Positions 1-6,592 of a stretch of 6,924 nt of DNA are shown one piece after another (within the stretch, counting starts at the first letter, position 1; each line of letters opens with the position of its first letter). The position numbers were made by a program, and so were the translations under genes. Source of the DNA: Alphaproteobacteria bacterium (GTDB lineage Bacteria > Pseudomonadota > Alphaproteobacteria > Sphingomonadales > Emcibacteraceae); contig NVTJ01000159.1 of NCBI GenBank assembly GCA_002401545.1, positions 1 through 6,924 of the forward strand, in the 5' to 3' direction. A model generated the notes under the pieces. It was not told the DNA's origin. It did no database searches and saw only the letters and a list, made by a program, of their open reading frames with translations.

Positions 1-1
1 G

Positions 2-256
2 GACGCCAAAAGCTTCCCCCGCACCATAGGCCGCCATGATTTCACCCTTGGCGGCATCAAGGGCAACCGGGCGGTCCTGCCTTACCAGCAATGGATGTTC
101 CAGAGACCGCTGAGGTTTTATCAATCCCTGTCAGAAGCCAACAAGGGACTCATCGACCCCCTGTTGGAGAAACTCGGCGGCTTAAGCGGACTTCAGTCCG
201 ATATTCCGCTGCCGCTGGATTATACCGGTCACAAACTTGTCGTCGCCCCCTCATAG
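2..256 (+). CDS. C-terminal part of a probable glutathione S-transferase-family protein (5' end outside window)
   Basis: The frame is open from the left edge to a TAG stop at 254-256 and gives 84 residues with no start codon in the expected place, so this is the 3' end of a longer gene. The visible text includes IGRHDFTLGGIKGNRAV, then a PYQQWMFQRPL segment and a FYQSLSEANKG helix. That pattern (GRHDFxxGG...R...PYxxWMxQRPLxxYxxL) resembles from memory the C-terminal tail of a group of proteobacterial GST-fold proteins. The glutathione-binding N-terminal domain would lie outside the window, so the assignment is tentative. Its codon use looks like that of the neighbouring genes. The last 6 bases overlap the end of the convergent peptidase gene, leaving no room for a separate terminator. 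That it is the 3' end of a real protein gene is much surer than the family name. Confidence 0.5.
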   Translation, partial: DAKSFPRTIGRHDFTLGGIKGNRAVLPYQQWMFQRPLRFYQSLSEANKGLIDPLLEKLGGLSGLQSDIPLPLDYTGHKLVVAPS

Positions 257-2497
257 ATACTCATCAAAATAGTCTTTGATCAGGGTCAGGAAATGTCTTT
301 TGCGGATTTTGTCGCTGCCTATTCTGTGGGTCTGCCCGGGATAGGCCATAAAGTTGAACTGGACGGCATTTTTCTGTAATTCATCCAGCAGCATACTGGT
401 GTTATTGAAAATTACATTGTCATCGGCCATGCCGTGGATAAGCAGTAATTTGCCCTTCAGGTTTTTAACGTAAGGAAAAACGCTGCTTTTATCATAGCCG
501 TCCTTATTTTCATCCGGCTTGCCCAGATAGCGTTCCGTATAGGCCGTATCATAGAGCCGCCATTCGGTCACCGGCGCACTGGACACTCCGACTTTAAACA
601 CATCCGGGGCCTGGAACAGCAACATCAGGGTCATATAACCGCCATAACTATGGCCCTGAACCCCGATTCTGGCCGGGTCAACAAAATCCAGTGTCTTGAG
701 GAATTCCGCTGCGGCAACCTGATCTTCCACTTCAATTTTACCAAATTGGCGATATAGCACCCCCTCAAATTCCACACCCCTGTTGCTGCTGCCCCGGTTA
801 TCAAGGGTGAAAACAATATAGCCGCTTTGAGCGAGAATCTGCTGATAAGGCTTATCCCAGTTCCGCCGAACCAGTTGCACGCCCGGCCCGCCGTACAAAG
901 TAAAAATGACCGGATATTTGCGTCCCTCTTCCATATGAGAGGGCTTATACATGCGGTAATGAAGGTCATCGCCGCCGGGGCCTTTGAATTTACCAAATTC
1001 AGGAACAATATGACGCCCAAGATAGGGAAAATAGGGATGTCCTTCCCTCAGGGCATTCTCGTCAATCCAGGTCACAAACCCACCGTCAGCCGCACGGATT
1101 GAAACCTGAACAGGCGTATTCGGGTCTGAATAATAGTCAATATAATTCTTCTTTTTTTCGGGCCATTTTTCTGGAAAGACAAAATTATGCCAGCCCCCGG
1201 ATTTGGAAATGTGCATCGGTTTTTTCACCGCACGGTCCGATAATTTTATCTTGTAAAGATGATGTTCAAGGGGGGTATCCATATTGCCGGAAAAATATAC
1301 TTCCCCGGTTTTTTCATCCACCTGTAATAATTTACTCACCACCCAGTCACCATCGGTCAGTTGACCAATTAAGCTTCCGTCGGTTTTATAATGATAAAGA
1401 TGATTAAAACCGCTGCGTTCCGAAGCCCAGAGGAATTCTTTGCCCTCCCTGATAAATTTCAGGTTTTTCTCCAAATTGACCCAATACTCTGATATTTCCG
1501 TTAATATAGGCCGGGTTTTAGCAGTTCTGGCATCGGCAAAAATCAGATCAAGCCGCTTTTGCTCTCTGGTAAGACGCTGAAAGAACAGCCCGCTGTTATC
1601 AGGCAGCCATTTGACCCGCGCCAGATAAATATCCTGATCCCGGCCAAGATCAACCCATTTTACCCTGCCCGTGCGCACCGTCATGATGCCAAGTTTCAGG
1701 GTGACGTTTCGGGTTCCGGCACGGGGATAACGTTCGTTCAGAACCTTGAAATCATCCCGGTTGACCTCATAACGCTGGCTGATTTCTACCGGAGCCTCAT
1801 CAAACTGGACAAAGGCAATATATTTTTCATTTTTCGACCACCAATAGCCCGTATCCCGGTCCAGTTCCTCCATGGCAATGAATTCCGCACTGCCGTTTTT
1901 GATGGTCGGTGATGCAGATTTGGTCAGTTGACGGCTTTTGCCGCTTTTCACATTCACAATATGAATATTATGATCCAGAATATAGGAAACATAATTCCCC
2001 TGAGGTGAAAAACGACTGTCGGTCTCATAGTCCGGCGAATGGGTCAGGCGGTCGGTCCTGCCCGTATTCAGCTCATATTGATACAGATCCCCGCCTAAGG
2101 GGAAAAGCAGTTTCCGGCCATCCTTTGACCAGCTATAGGAAACAATACCTTTGGATGTAATCCGCATCCTCTCACGCCGGGCGCGTTCAACCTGTGACAG
2201 TTTTTCTGCCCCTCCCGTGATAGAGGATGCCGCCACCAGCAACCGGGCTTCATTATCACCAAGGTTATATTCCCACAGGTCAAGCACCTTGTAATCGGCG
2301 GCACTTGGGCGCAGAAATGTCACCCGTGATCCCTCCGGGGAGAATTTCACCTCGCGCGGCGAACTGCCAGACAGGGCCGGGCTGGATGTGATGCGGGCAA
2401 TGGTCAGTTTGCCCGTGGTATTCTGCTCCGCAAAAGAAGGGCAAACAAAAAAGCAAACCCCGATGATCTGGAAAATGAAAGATTTTAAGAGTGACAT
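251..2497 (-). CDS. Secreted S9B-family dipeptidyl-peptidase IV (prolyl oligopeptidase superfamily)
   Basis: This 748-residue serine peptidase should release X-Pro or X-Ala dipeptides from peptide N-termini in the periplasm or outside the cell. Residues 1-23 form a signal peptide: Lys5, a hydrophobic stretch, and a likely cleavage after SFA (23/24). A beta-propeller of DPP IV N-terminal type follows (about 35-480). It carries the motif AMEELDRDTGYWW, whose Glu210-Glu211 pair matches the glutamates that hold the substrate amino terminus in DPP IV. The alpha/beta-hydrolase domain (about 510-748) has the oxyanion-type Tyr535 in LYGGPG, nucleophile Ser617 in GHSYGG, Asp692 and Asn694 in HGMADDN, and His724 in GQTHRI. 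All key residues are present and the length is normal for the family. The ATG at 2497 has a weak GGGA ribosome-binding site about 9 nt upstream. The gene follows rnpB on the same strand after about 47 nt. The double-Glu motif argues against acylaminoacyl-peptidase and oligopeptidase B. Confidence 0.95.
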   Translation of the reverse strand: MSLLKSFIFQIIGVCFFVCPSFAEQNTTGKLTIARITSSPALSGSSPREVKFSPEGSRVTFLRPSAADYKVLDLWEYNLGDNEARLLVAASSITGGAEKLSQVERARRERMRITSKGIVSYSWSKDGRKLLFPLGGDLYQYELNTGRTDRLTHSPDYETDSRFSPQGNYVSYILDHNIHIVNVKSGKSRQLTKSASPTIKNGSAEFIAMEELDRDTGYWWSKNEKYIAFVQFDEAPVEISQRYEVNRDDFKVLNERYPRAGTRNVTLKLGIMTVRTGRVKWVDLGRDQDIYLARVKWLPDNSGLFFQRLTREQKRLDLIFADARTAKTRPILTEISEYWVNLEKNLKFIREGKEFLWASERSGFNHLYHYKTDGSLIGQLTDGDWVVSKLLQVDEKTGEVYFSGNMDTPLEHHLYKIKLSDRAVKKPMHISKSGGWHNFVFPEKWPEKKKNYIDYYSDPNTPVQVSIRAADGGFVTWIDENALREGHPYFPYLGRHIVPEFGKFKGPGGDDLHYRMYKPSHMEEGRKYPVIFTLYGGPGVQLVRRNWDKPYQQILAQSGYIVFTLDNRGSSNRGVEFEGVLYRQFGKIEVEDQVAAAEFLKTLDFVDPARIGVQGHSYGGYMTLMLLFQAPDVFKVGVSSAPVTEWRLYDTAYTERYLGKPDENKDGYDKSSVFPYVKNLKGKLLLIHGMADDNVIFNNTSMLLDELQKNAVQFNFMAYPGQTHRIGSDKIRKRHFLTLIKDYFDEYL

Positions 2498-2544
2498 AAC
2501 TTATCCCGCTTTTTTTATATGGTTAGTCTTAAATCAAAATAAAT

Positions 2545-2935
<391 letters not shown>

Positions 2936-2983
2936 TAACCTCAATAATCTAATTCAGAGATAAAAAACAGGAAAAACGTGAAA

Positions 2984-3331
2984 TTATGTCAGGCCCGCAG
3001 ACAAATCACCAAGCGCTTTGCGTACCACATCAATGGGGTCAGAGAATTTCAAGCCCATAAATTCCCCGGCACACCAGACAACTCTGGTGTTCAGGGTGAT
3101 CTGATTTCTGATTTTAACCGAAGATTCCGTACCACTGATCAGGGGTAAAGGCAATTTCAGACGGAGGCCGCCCAGGGAAATATCATAAAGCGTTGAGCGG
3201 AATTCAAATTCTCCCACATACAGGACCGCAGGCCAGACGACTGTCCGCCTTTTATGTGCCCGCATACATTTCAGACCCTGTCTTATGCTACTGACTTTTT
3301 CAGCGTCTTTCTTTGCAGACGAAACAGACAT
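2984..3331 (-). CDS. Single-domain PilZ protein (probable cyclic-di-GMP receptor)
   Basis: A small 115-residue protein consisting almost entirely of one PilZ domain, the family that binds cyclic-di-GMP and changes motility, exopolysaccharide or other outputs through protein contacts. Both ligand motifs are present: the RxxxR arginines in RAHKRR (residues 24-29) and the DxSxxG motif as DISLGG (50-55). The beta-rich body ends with the usual GLKF strand (94-97). The N-terminal 20 residues are charged and there is no signal peptide or membrane segment, so it is cytoplasmic. The start used is the ATG at 3331, because AAGGGAG lies 6 nt upstream; a TTG at 3334 would sit only 3 nt from it. The gene is divergent from the small lipoprotein gene at 3500 and ends 48 nt before rnpB. 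Its output partner cannot be read from the sequence. Confidence 0.88.
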   Translation of the reverse strand: MSVSSAKKDAEKVSSIRQGLKCMRAHKRRTVVWPAVLYVGEFEFRSTLYDISLGGLRLKLPLPLISGTESSVKIRNQITLNTRVVWCAGEFMGLKFSDPIDVVRKALGDLSAGLT

Positions 3332-3499
3332 CAACTACTCCCTTGCTCACACAAACGATCAATATATTAATGACATTCTAGGCTGAAAATATTGATAAAG
3401 CTTTAATGGCAATATAAACTTCTGATAAAATTAACCGGCTTCTTGCCTTCCTGACAAAACTCAGGCACATTACCGCAAAATATACTGGATACATAAAAT
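3332..3499. promoter_or_regulatory. Divergent intergenic region between PilZ and lipoprotein genes
   Basis: This AT-rich stretch of about 168 bp separates two divergently oriented genes and must hold whatever promoters serve them. On the plus strand TTGATA (3392-3397) and TATAAA (3413-3418) resemble -35 and -10 boxes, but the spacing of 15 nt is short. On the minus strand TAGAAT within CCTAGAATG resembles a -10 box without a good -35 partner. A perfect 10-bp palindrome TAAAGCTTTA lies at 3396-3405, inside the candidate plus-strand promoter. A small inverted repeat (CCTGA/TCAGG, loop of 6) lies at 3450-3465 and lacks a T-tract. None of these can be assigned with assurance; what is clear is that the region carries no gene. 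Confidence 0.35.
3338..3344 (-). promoter_or_regulatory. Shine-Dalgarno AAGGGAG that sets the PilZ start
   Basis: On the minus strand AAGGGAG is followed by 6 nt (TAGTTG) and then ATG at 3331. A TTG in frame one codon earlier (3334) would have only 3 nt of spacing. The spacing therefore favours ATG, which shortens the protein by one residue. Confidence 0.7.
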
Positions 3500-3706
3500 A
3501 TGATCAAAAATACAATCGCAACGCTGCTGTTCACCGGATTGCTCACCAGTTTCACCACGGGATGTGGCGGGGATGATGATTATTTGTTTGAGCATGGTCC
3601 TGCCGGGCCAGACACCAAAAAAACCCTGAAAACCCTGCCGAAAGGCCTGCGTCCGGATAATACAAAAGCCAGCCACACCGGCGAAACCCTTGAGCCGGAT
3701 CAATAA
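3500..3706 (+). CDS. Small predicted lipoprotein, function unknown
   Basis: The product is 68 residues. Residues 1-21 form a short signal peptide: Lys3, a hydrophobic core ATLLFTGLL, then SFTTG before Cys22. The FTTGC lipobox is off-consensus (Thr rather than Leu at -3) but fits the broader lipoprotein pattern, and Cys22 is the only cysteine. The predicted mature protein is about 47 residues, begins CGGDDDYLFEHGPAGP, and continues with a Lys/Pro/Thr-rich hydrophilic tail that is probably unstructured. Gly, not Asp, follows the cysteine, which would be compatible with outer-membrane sorting. Upstream only a weak GGAT at about 9 nt serves as ribosome-binding site. I do not recognise the family; LptM-type lipoproteins are of similar size but have GCGxKGPLYxP after the cysteine, which is absent here. 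The stop overlaps the convergent amidase gene by 7 bp. Gene reality is supported by the signal sequence and plausible codon use. Confidence 0.6.
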   Translation: MIKNTIATLLFTGLLTSFTTGCGGDDDYLFEHGPAGPDTKKTLKTLPKGLRPDNTKASHTGETLEPDQ

Positions 3707-4413
3707 TCTTTTCTGGTGTCAAGCAAAACATCCAATATTGAATGGCATTGCCGATCAAAGGTTCCGCTCATATCAGCCGGCCGGAAATGCCGCTGGAAGG
3801 CACGAACTACCGCATGTGTCTGTGAATTCAGGGTTCCGGTAATTTCAATTTTATACCCATAATCCGCCAGTTTCTGTTGAAAAGACGCCGCATCCGCCGG
3901 CTTGTCCCCACTCATTTCCGGCCATAACCCGACCCCCTCAGAAGCCAGCCCCTGCCAGTCAAATAACTCGCCCGGATCAGATTTACGGGCCGGGGCCACA
4001 TCTGAATGTCCCAGAACATGCCAGGGTGCGATCCTGTGACGGGACAGAATATCACGGGAAAGCTCGACCAGCGCCGCCATCTGCGCCGGGGGAAAGGGGC
4101 GATAGTTGCCGCAATAATTTGGCCCGTCATGGCCCGGATTGACCATTTCCACACCAATGGAAAGACCGTTAATGTCAGTATCACCCTCCCATGCCGCCAC
4201 CCCCGCGTGCCATGCCCGCCGGTCTTCCGCCACCAGTGAAAATACGCGCCCGTCTTCCGCTATCATATAATGGGCACTGACCTTTGATCCGGCATCGCAT
4301 AATCTTTTCAATGCCGTTTCTTCCGTCGTCATTCCGGTATAATGCAAGATCAAATATTTTATCCTGCCTTCTGGCGGACGATCATCAAAGTTTGGCGATG
4401 GCTGGACGATCAT
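3700..4413 (-). CDS. N-acetylmuramoyl-L-alanine amidase, AmpD/AmiD type (Amidase_2) with C-terminal PG-binding domain
   Basis: This zinc amidase should cut the bond between MurNAc (or anhydro-MurNAc) and the L-Ala of the stem peptide. From the chosen ATG it is 237 residues. The catalytic domain (about 15-165) shows the zinc ligands His24 in LILHYTG, His136 in VLGHSDVAP and Asp146 in KSDPGELF, with Glu89 in GVEMVNPGH as the likely catalytic acid; SAHYMI and AWHAG are further family motifs. Residues about 172-233 resemble a PG_binding_1 repeat (FQQKLADYGY, later VVRAFQRHF). The ATG at 4413 overlaps the EamA stop as ATGA and has GGGAG 8 nt upstream; an in-frame ATG at 4449 would add 12 residues inside the upstream gene. 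Neither start gives a signal peptide, so a cytoplasmic recycling role like AmpD is likelier, although the PG-binding domain recalls AmiD. It is the last gene of the djlA-like/EamA operon. Confidence 0.92.
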   Translation of the reverse strand: MIVQPSPNFDDRPPEGRIKYLILHYTGMTTEETALKRLCDAGSKVSAHYMIAEDGRVFSLVAEDRRAWHAGVAAWEGDTDINGLSIGVEMVNPGHDGPNYCGNYRPFPPAQMAALVELSRDILSRHRIAPWHVLGHSDVAPARKSDPGELFDWQGLASEGVGLWPEMSGDKPADAASFQQKLADYGYKIEITGTLNSQTHAVVRAFQRHFRPADMSGTFDRQCHSILDVLLDTRKDY

Positions 4414-5294
4414 GGCAACAGCTCCCGGACCAGCTGACGTTTTTTCCACCAGTCACGCATATGAATCACCCCCAGCCCAAGCATGGTCAAACCGGCGCCA
4501 ACAAGAAACCGCAGGGTCAGGCTTTCATCAAATACGATAACGGCGGCCAGAGTGGCAAAGATGGGCGTGCTAAGCAGTATGGGCGCAATCAAGGTCACCG
4601 GATAGCGTTTCAGCAGGAAATTCATCCCGCCGTAGCCAACCACAGATGACAAGACCGCCGTATAGAATATGGTCCCCCATCCGGTCATATCCATCGTCAT
4701 GATCTGGTCTATCTGTCCGGTTTCGGTATAAAGTGACAGGCTGAGAAGGATCGGAAACCCGAAAAGGGCCGTCCATGCCTGGGTGTTGAAAACCCCCACA
4801 TTCTGGAGCGCACGCATTAGAATAGCCCCAATGGAATAAAATAATGTCGCCACAAAGATAACAATTATGGCAATGCGTTCATCAACAATAGCCGGATCAA
4901 AAGTGATGACCAGAACCCCAAAAAAGGCGACCAGAATACCCCCGGCCCGCCAATAGCTCAATTTCTCCCGCAAGAAAAAATGCGCCATAATCAGGGTAAG
5001 CGGCACATGCATCTGCACAATAATAACGATGGATGTGATATTATCCGCCAGTTTCAGGCTCATAATGGCAAAGGCAAAATGAAACCCGCCCAGGCATAAC
5101 CCCATGGATACAAGCAACCACATATGCCCCCTGACAAGCCGCAGCCAGGGAAACAGCAGTGCCAAAACAATGGCAAAGCGAAAGGCAACGAACAGAAACG
5201 GCGACAGGTGATCCAGACCAATTTTCATCACAACAAAATTAACCCCCCAGACAATGGAGACAATGAAAGCGAACAGAATATGATGAGCCGGCAT
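4410..5294 (-). CDS. EamA/DMT-superfamily inner-membrane transporter
   Basis: A 294-residue, strongly hydrophobic protein with about ten membrane segments arranged as two EamA repeats (about 5-132 and 143-280). Each repeat ends with the typical short acidic motif, FFLREKLS with Glu110 and VFDESLT with Glu257, which reflects the internal duplication of the drug/metabolite transporter superfamily. The early text FIVSIVWGVNFVVMKIGL is characteristic of the first helix, and a basic tail (RDWWKKRQ) follows the last. Such proteins usually export amino acids, purines or other small metabolites, but the substrate cannot be told from sequence. The ATG at 5294 is 2 nt after the djlA-like stop; no strong ribosome-binding site is seen, so coupling to the upstream gene is likely. 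Its own stop overlaps the amidase start. Confidence 0.92.
   Translation of the reverse strand: MPAHHILFAFIVSIVWGVNFVVMKIGLDHLSPFLFVAFRFAIVLALLFPWLRLVRGHMWLLVSMGLCLGGFHFAFAIMSLKLADNITSIVIIVQMHVPLTLIMAHFFLREKLSYWRAGGILVAFFGVLVITFDPAIVDERIAIIVIFVATLFYSIGAILMRALQNVGVFNTQAWTALFGFPILLSLSLYTETGQIDQIMTMDMTGWGTIFYTAVLSSVVGYGGMNFLLKRYPVTLIAPILLSTPIFATLAAVIVFDESLTLRFLVGAGLTMLGLGVIHMRDWWKKRQLVRELLP
4422..4426 (-). promoter_or_regulatory. Shine-Dalgarno GGGAG setting the amidase start
   Basis: GGGAG on the minus strand lies inside the end of the EamA gene, 8 nt before the ATG at 4413. It supports this start over the ATG at 4449 and fits translational coupling through the ATGA stop/start overlap at 4410-4413. 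Confidence 0.65.
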
Positions 5295-5296
5295 GG

Positions 5297-6022
5297 CTAT
5301 TTCATACCCCGTTCTTTTTCAATATGGTCATAGGCCACATTAATCACGGCTAATTTCTCCGTTGCCCCGGCGATAAATTCCTGCGGCAGGCCCTGTGAGG
5401 CCAGAAGGTCCGGGTGATGTTCCTTGATCAGTTTCCGGTAAGCGGTTTTTATTTCCTTGTCTGTAGCCGTCCGCAAGACGCCCAGAATACTATAGGGATC
5501 GGCTTTGTCCGGCCCCAGATTTTCCGCCCTGATCCGGGCGAATTCAGCAGCATCAAAACCAAATATCCCGGATACTTTTTCAAGGAATATGATCTCTGCC
5601 GGATGGATGATATTATCAGCCCGGGCAATGTGAAATAATATGCACAGCAATTCCTCCAGCATGGCAGGCCGGTCCTGAAACAGCTTTGCCAATTGCCGCG
5701 CATAAGGCTCGAATCCGGTGGCTTCCTGCTTGGCCAGATTAAAGACACGGGCCACATTCTTCATCTCGCCTTCCGGCACCTGAAAAGCCTGCCTGAAAGC
5801 ATTAATTTCTTCCCGGCTCACATGGCCATCAGCCTTGGCCATCTTGGCGCTTAAGGCAATGACCCCAATGGTGAATGTGATTTGATCGGTGGCAACACCT
5901 GCCCCGTCACTGATTTTCCTGCCAATATAATGACCGGCCACCGCACCGATAATTGCCCCGATGGGACCGCCCAATATTGCCCCCCCCGCCGTGGCGCCAA
6001 TGATTGAAGACCAGATCGACAT
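5297..6022 (-). CDS. djlA: DjlA-type membrane co-chaperone: TerB domain plus C-terminal J domain
   Basis: This 241-residue J-domain protein should stimulate the ATPase of DnaK at the inner membrane. The N-terminus (about 5-34) is a glycine-rich hydrophobic segment with a GxxxG-like zipper (GGAILGGPIGAIIGAVAG), matching the single membrane anchor of DjlA. A TerB-like domain follows (about 48-165) with its two acidic repeats, KMAKADGHVSREE (60-72) and HIARADNIIHPAE (131-143), which may bind metal. The J domain (about 174-238) has YSILGV, the invariant HPD at 203-205, and a closing helix. Domain order equals that of DjlA, and the length is slightly below the 271 residues of the E. coli protein. 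The ATG at 6022 has AAGGGA (6031-6036) 8 nt upstream. It leads an operon with the EamA transporter and the amidase. The symbol rests on architecture, so a DjlA-like paralogue remains possible. Confidence 0.9.
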   Translation of the reverse strand: MSIWSSIIGATAGGAILGGPIGAIIGAVAGHYIGRKISDGAGVATDQITFTIGVIALSAKMAKADGHVSREEINAFRQAFQVPEGEMKNVARVFNLAKQEATGFEPYARQLAKLFQDRPAMLEELLCILFHIARADNIIHPAEIIFLEKVSGIFGFDAAEFARIRAENLGPDKADPYSILGVLRTATDKEIKTAYRKLIKEHHPDLLASQGLPQEFIAGATEKLAVINVAYDHIEKERGMK

Positions 6023-6110
6023 ATCGCTGTTCCCTTTCTTTATCGGGATAGTCTATATCACTTACGCCCCGGAAAGATAGAAATAAAATACGACCGGAAA
6101 GACATATGGG

Positions 6111-6134
6111 ATCAGGCCTGATGATGATCATCAT
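6111..6134. repeat. Two abutting perfect palindromes
   Basis: ATCAGGCCTGAT (6111-6122) is a perfect 12-bp palindrome, and ATGATGATCATCAT (6121-6134) is a perfect 14-bp palindrome; they share two bases. Both lie in the 153-bp gap between the Rid stop and the djlA-like start, about 90-110 bp before the latter. There is no loop-plus-T-tract layout, so an intrinsic terminator is unlikely; a dimeric regulator site is possible but unproven. Nearby CCGGAAAGA occurs twice (6069-6077 and 6094-6102) with a 25-nt period. No clear promoter was recognised in the gap. Confidence 0.4.
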
Positions 6135-6175
6135 AGCGTTATTGCAGGAACAGCTTCCGGGGTCTGTGAATAATG

Positions 6176-6580
6176 TCAGTCCACCATGGCCGTCACTTCA
6201 ACTTCAATCAGGAATTCCGGCATAGCCAATGCCGCAACCCCCAGAAGCGTATTGGCCGCCGGCAGGCAATCCCCGTAAAAGGCCCCAATGGCCGGCCCGA
6301 TAATTTCCAGCTTGTCCGGGCTGTAATTCACCACATAAGTCCGCATCCGTACCACATCCGCAGGCGTAGCCCCGGCAGCGGCCAGAACCTCTTTCAGGTT
6401 CTTGAAAACCTGGGCGCATTGAGCCGCCAGATCATGCCCGCCCACAACCGTGTAATCTTTATCCCAGGCCACCTGACCCGAACAATGGATGGTTTTTGGG
6501 CTTGTGCTGGTGGTCGCATGGGAAAAACCATATTCAACAGTTCCGTACATGCTTTCCGGGTTAACTTCATCTCTGCTCAT
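6176..6580 (-). CDS. Divergent Rid (YjgF/YER057c/UK114) family protein lacking the RidA arginine
   Basis: A 134-residue single-domain protein of the trimeric chorismate-mutase-like Rid fold. Typical family text is present: IHCSGQVAWD (31-40), AQCAQVFKNLKEVLAAAG (53-70), a VVRMRTYVVNY strand (77-86), and LLGVAALAMPEFLIEVEVTA (112-131). In RidA the enamine/imine deaminase arginine (Arg105 in E. coli) stands just after the P-A pair before this last segment; here the text is LPAANTLLGV, so the position is Asn110. Glu126 matches RidA Glu120. Rid subfamilies without this arginine lack RidA-type imine deaminase activity, and several are linked to specific catabolic pathways. The ATG at 6580 has AAAGGA 8 nt upstream. 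The gene starts 12 nt after the VOC stop, so both are probably co-transcribed. No export signal is present. Confidence 0.9.
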   Translation of the reverse strand: MSRDEVNPESMYGTVEYGFSHATTSTSPKTIHCSGQVAWDKDYTVVGGHDLAAQCAQVFKNLKEVLAAAGATPADVVRMRTYVVNYSPDKLEIIGPAIGAFYGDCLPAANTLLGVAALAMPEFLIEVEVTAMVD

Positions 6581-6592
6581 CTTTATATTCCT

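Noticed and set aside
2936..2983. Promoter for rnpB
   Set aside because: GATTAT (2945-2950) could be a -10 box, but no -35 hexamer lies at 16-18 nt, so it is not listed as a feature.
3470..3758. Two minus-strand open frames opposite the small lipoprotein
   Set aside because: Neither has a plausible domain, signal peptide or good ribosome-binding site, whereas the plus-strand frame has a coherent lipoprotein signal.
4284..4649. Plus-strand open frame of 121 codons
   Set aside because: Antisense to the amidase and EamA genes, with low-complexity hydrophilic translation and no domain pattern.
6147..6158. Possible terminator hairpin GGAA-CAGC-TTCC after the Rid stop
   Set aside because: The stem is only 4 bp and no T-tract follows on the minus strand.
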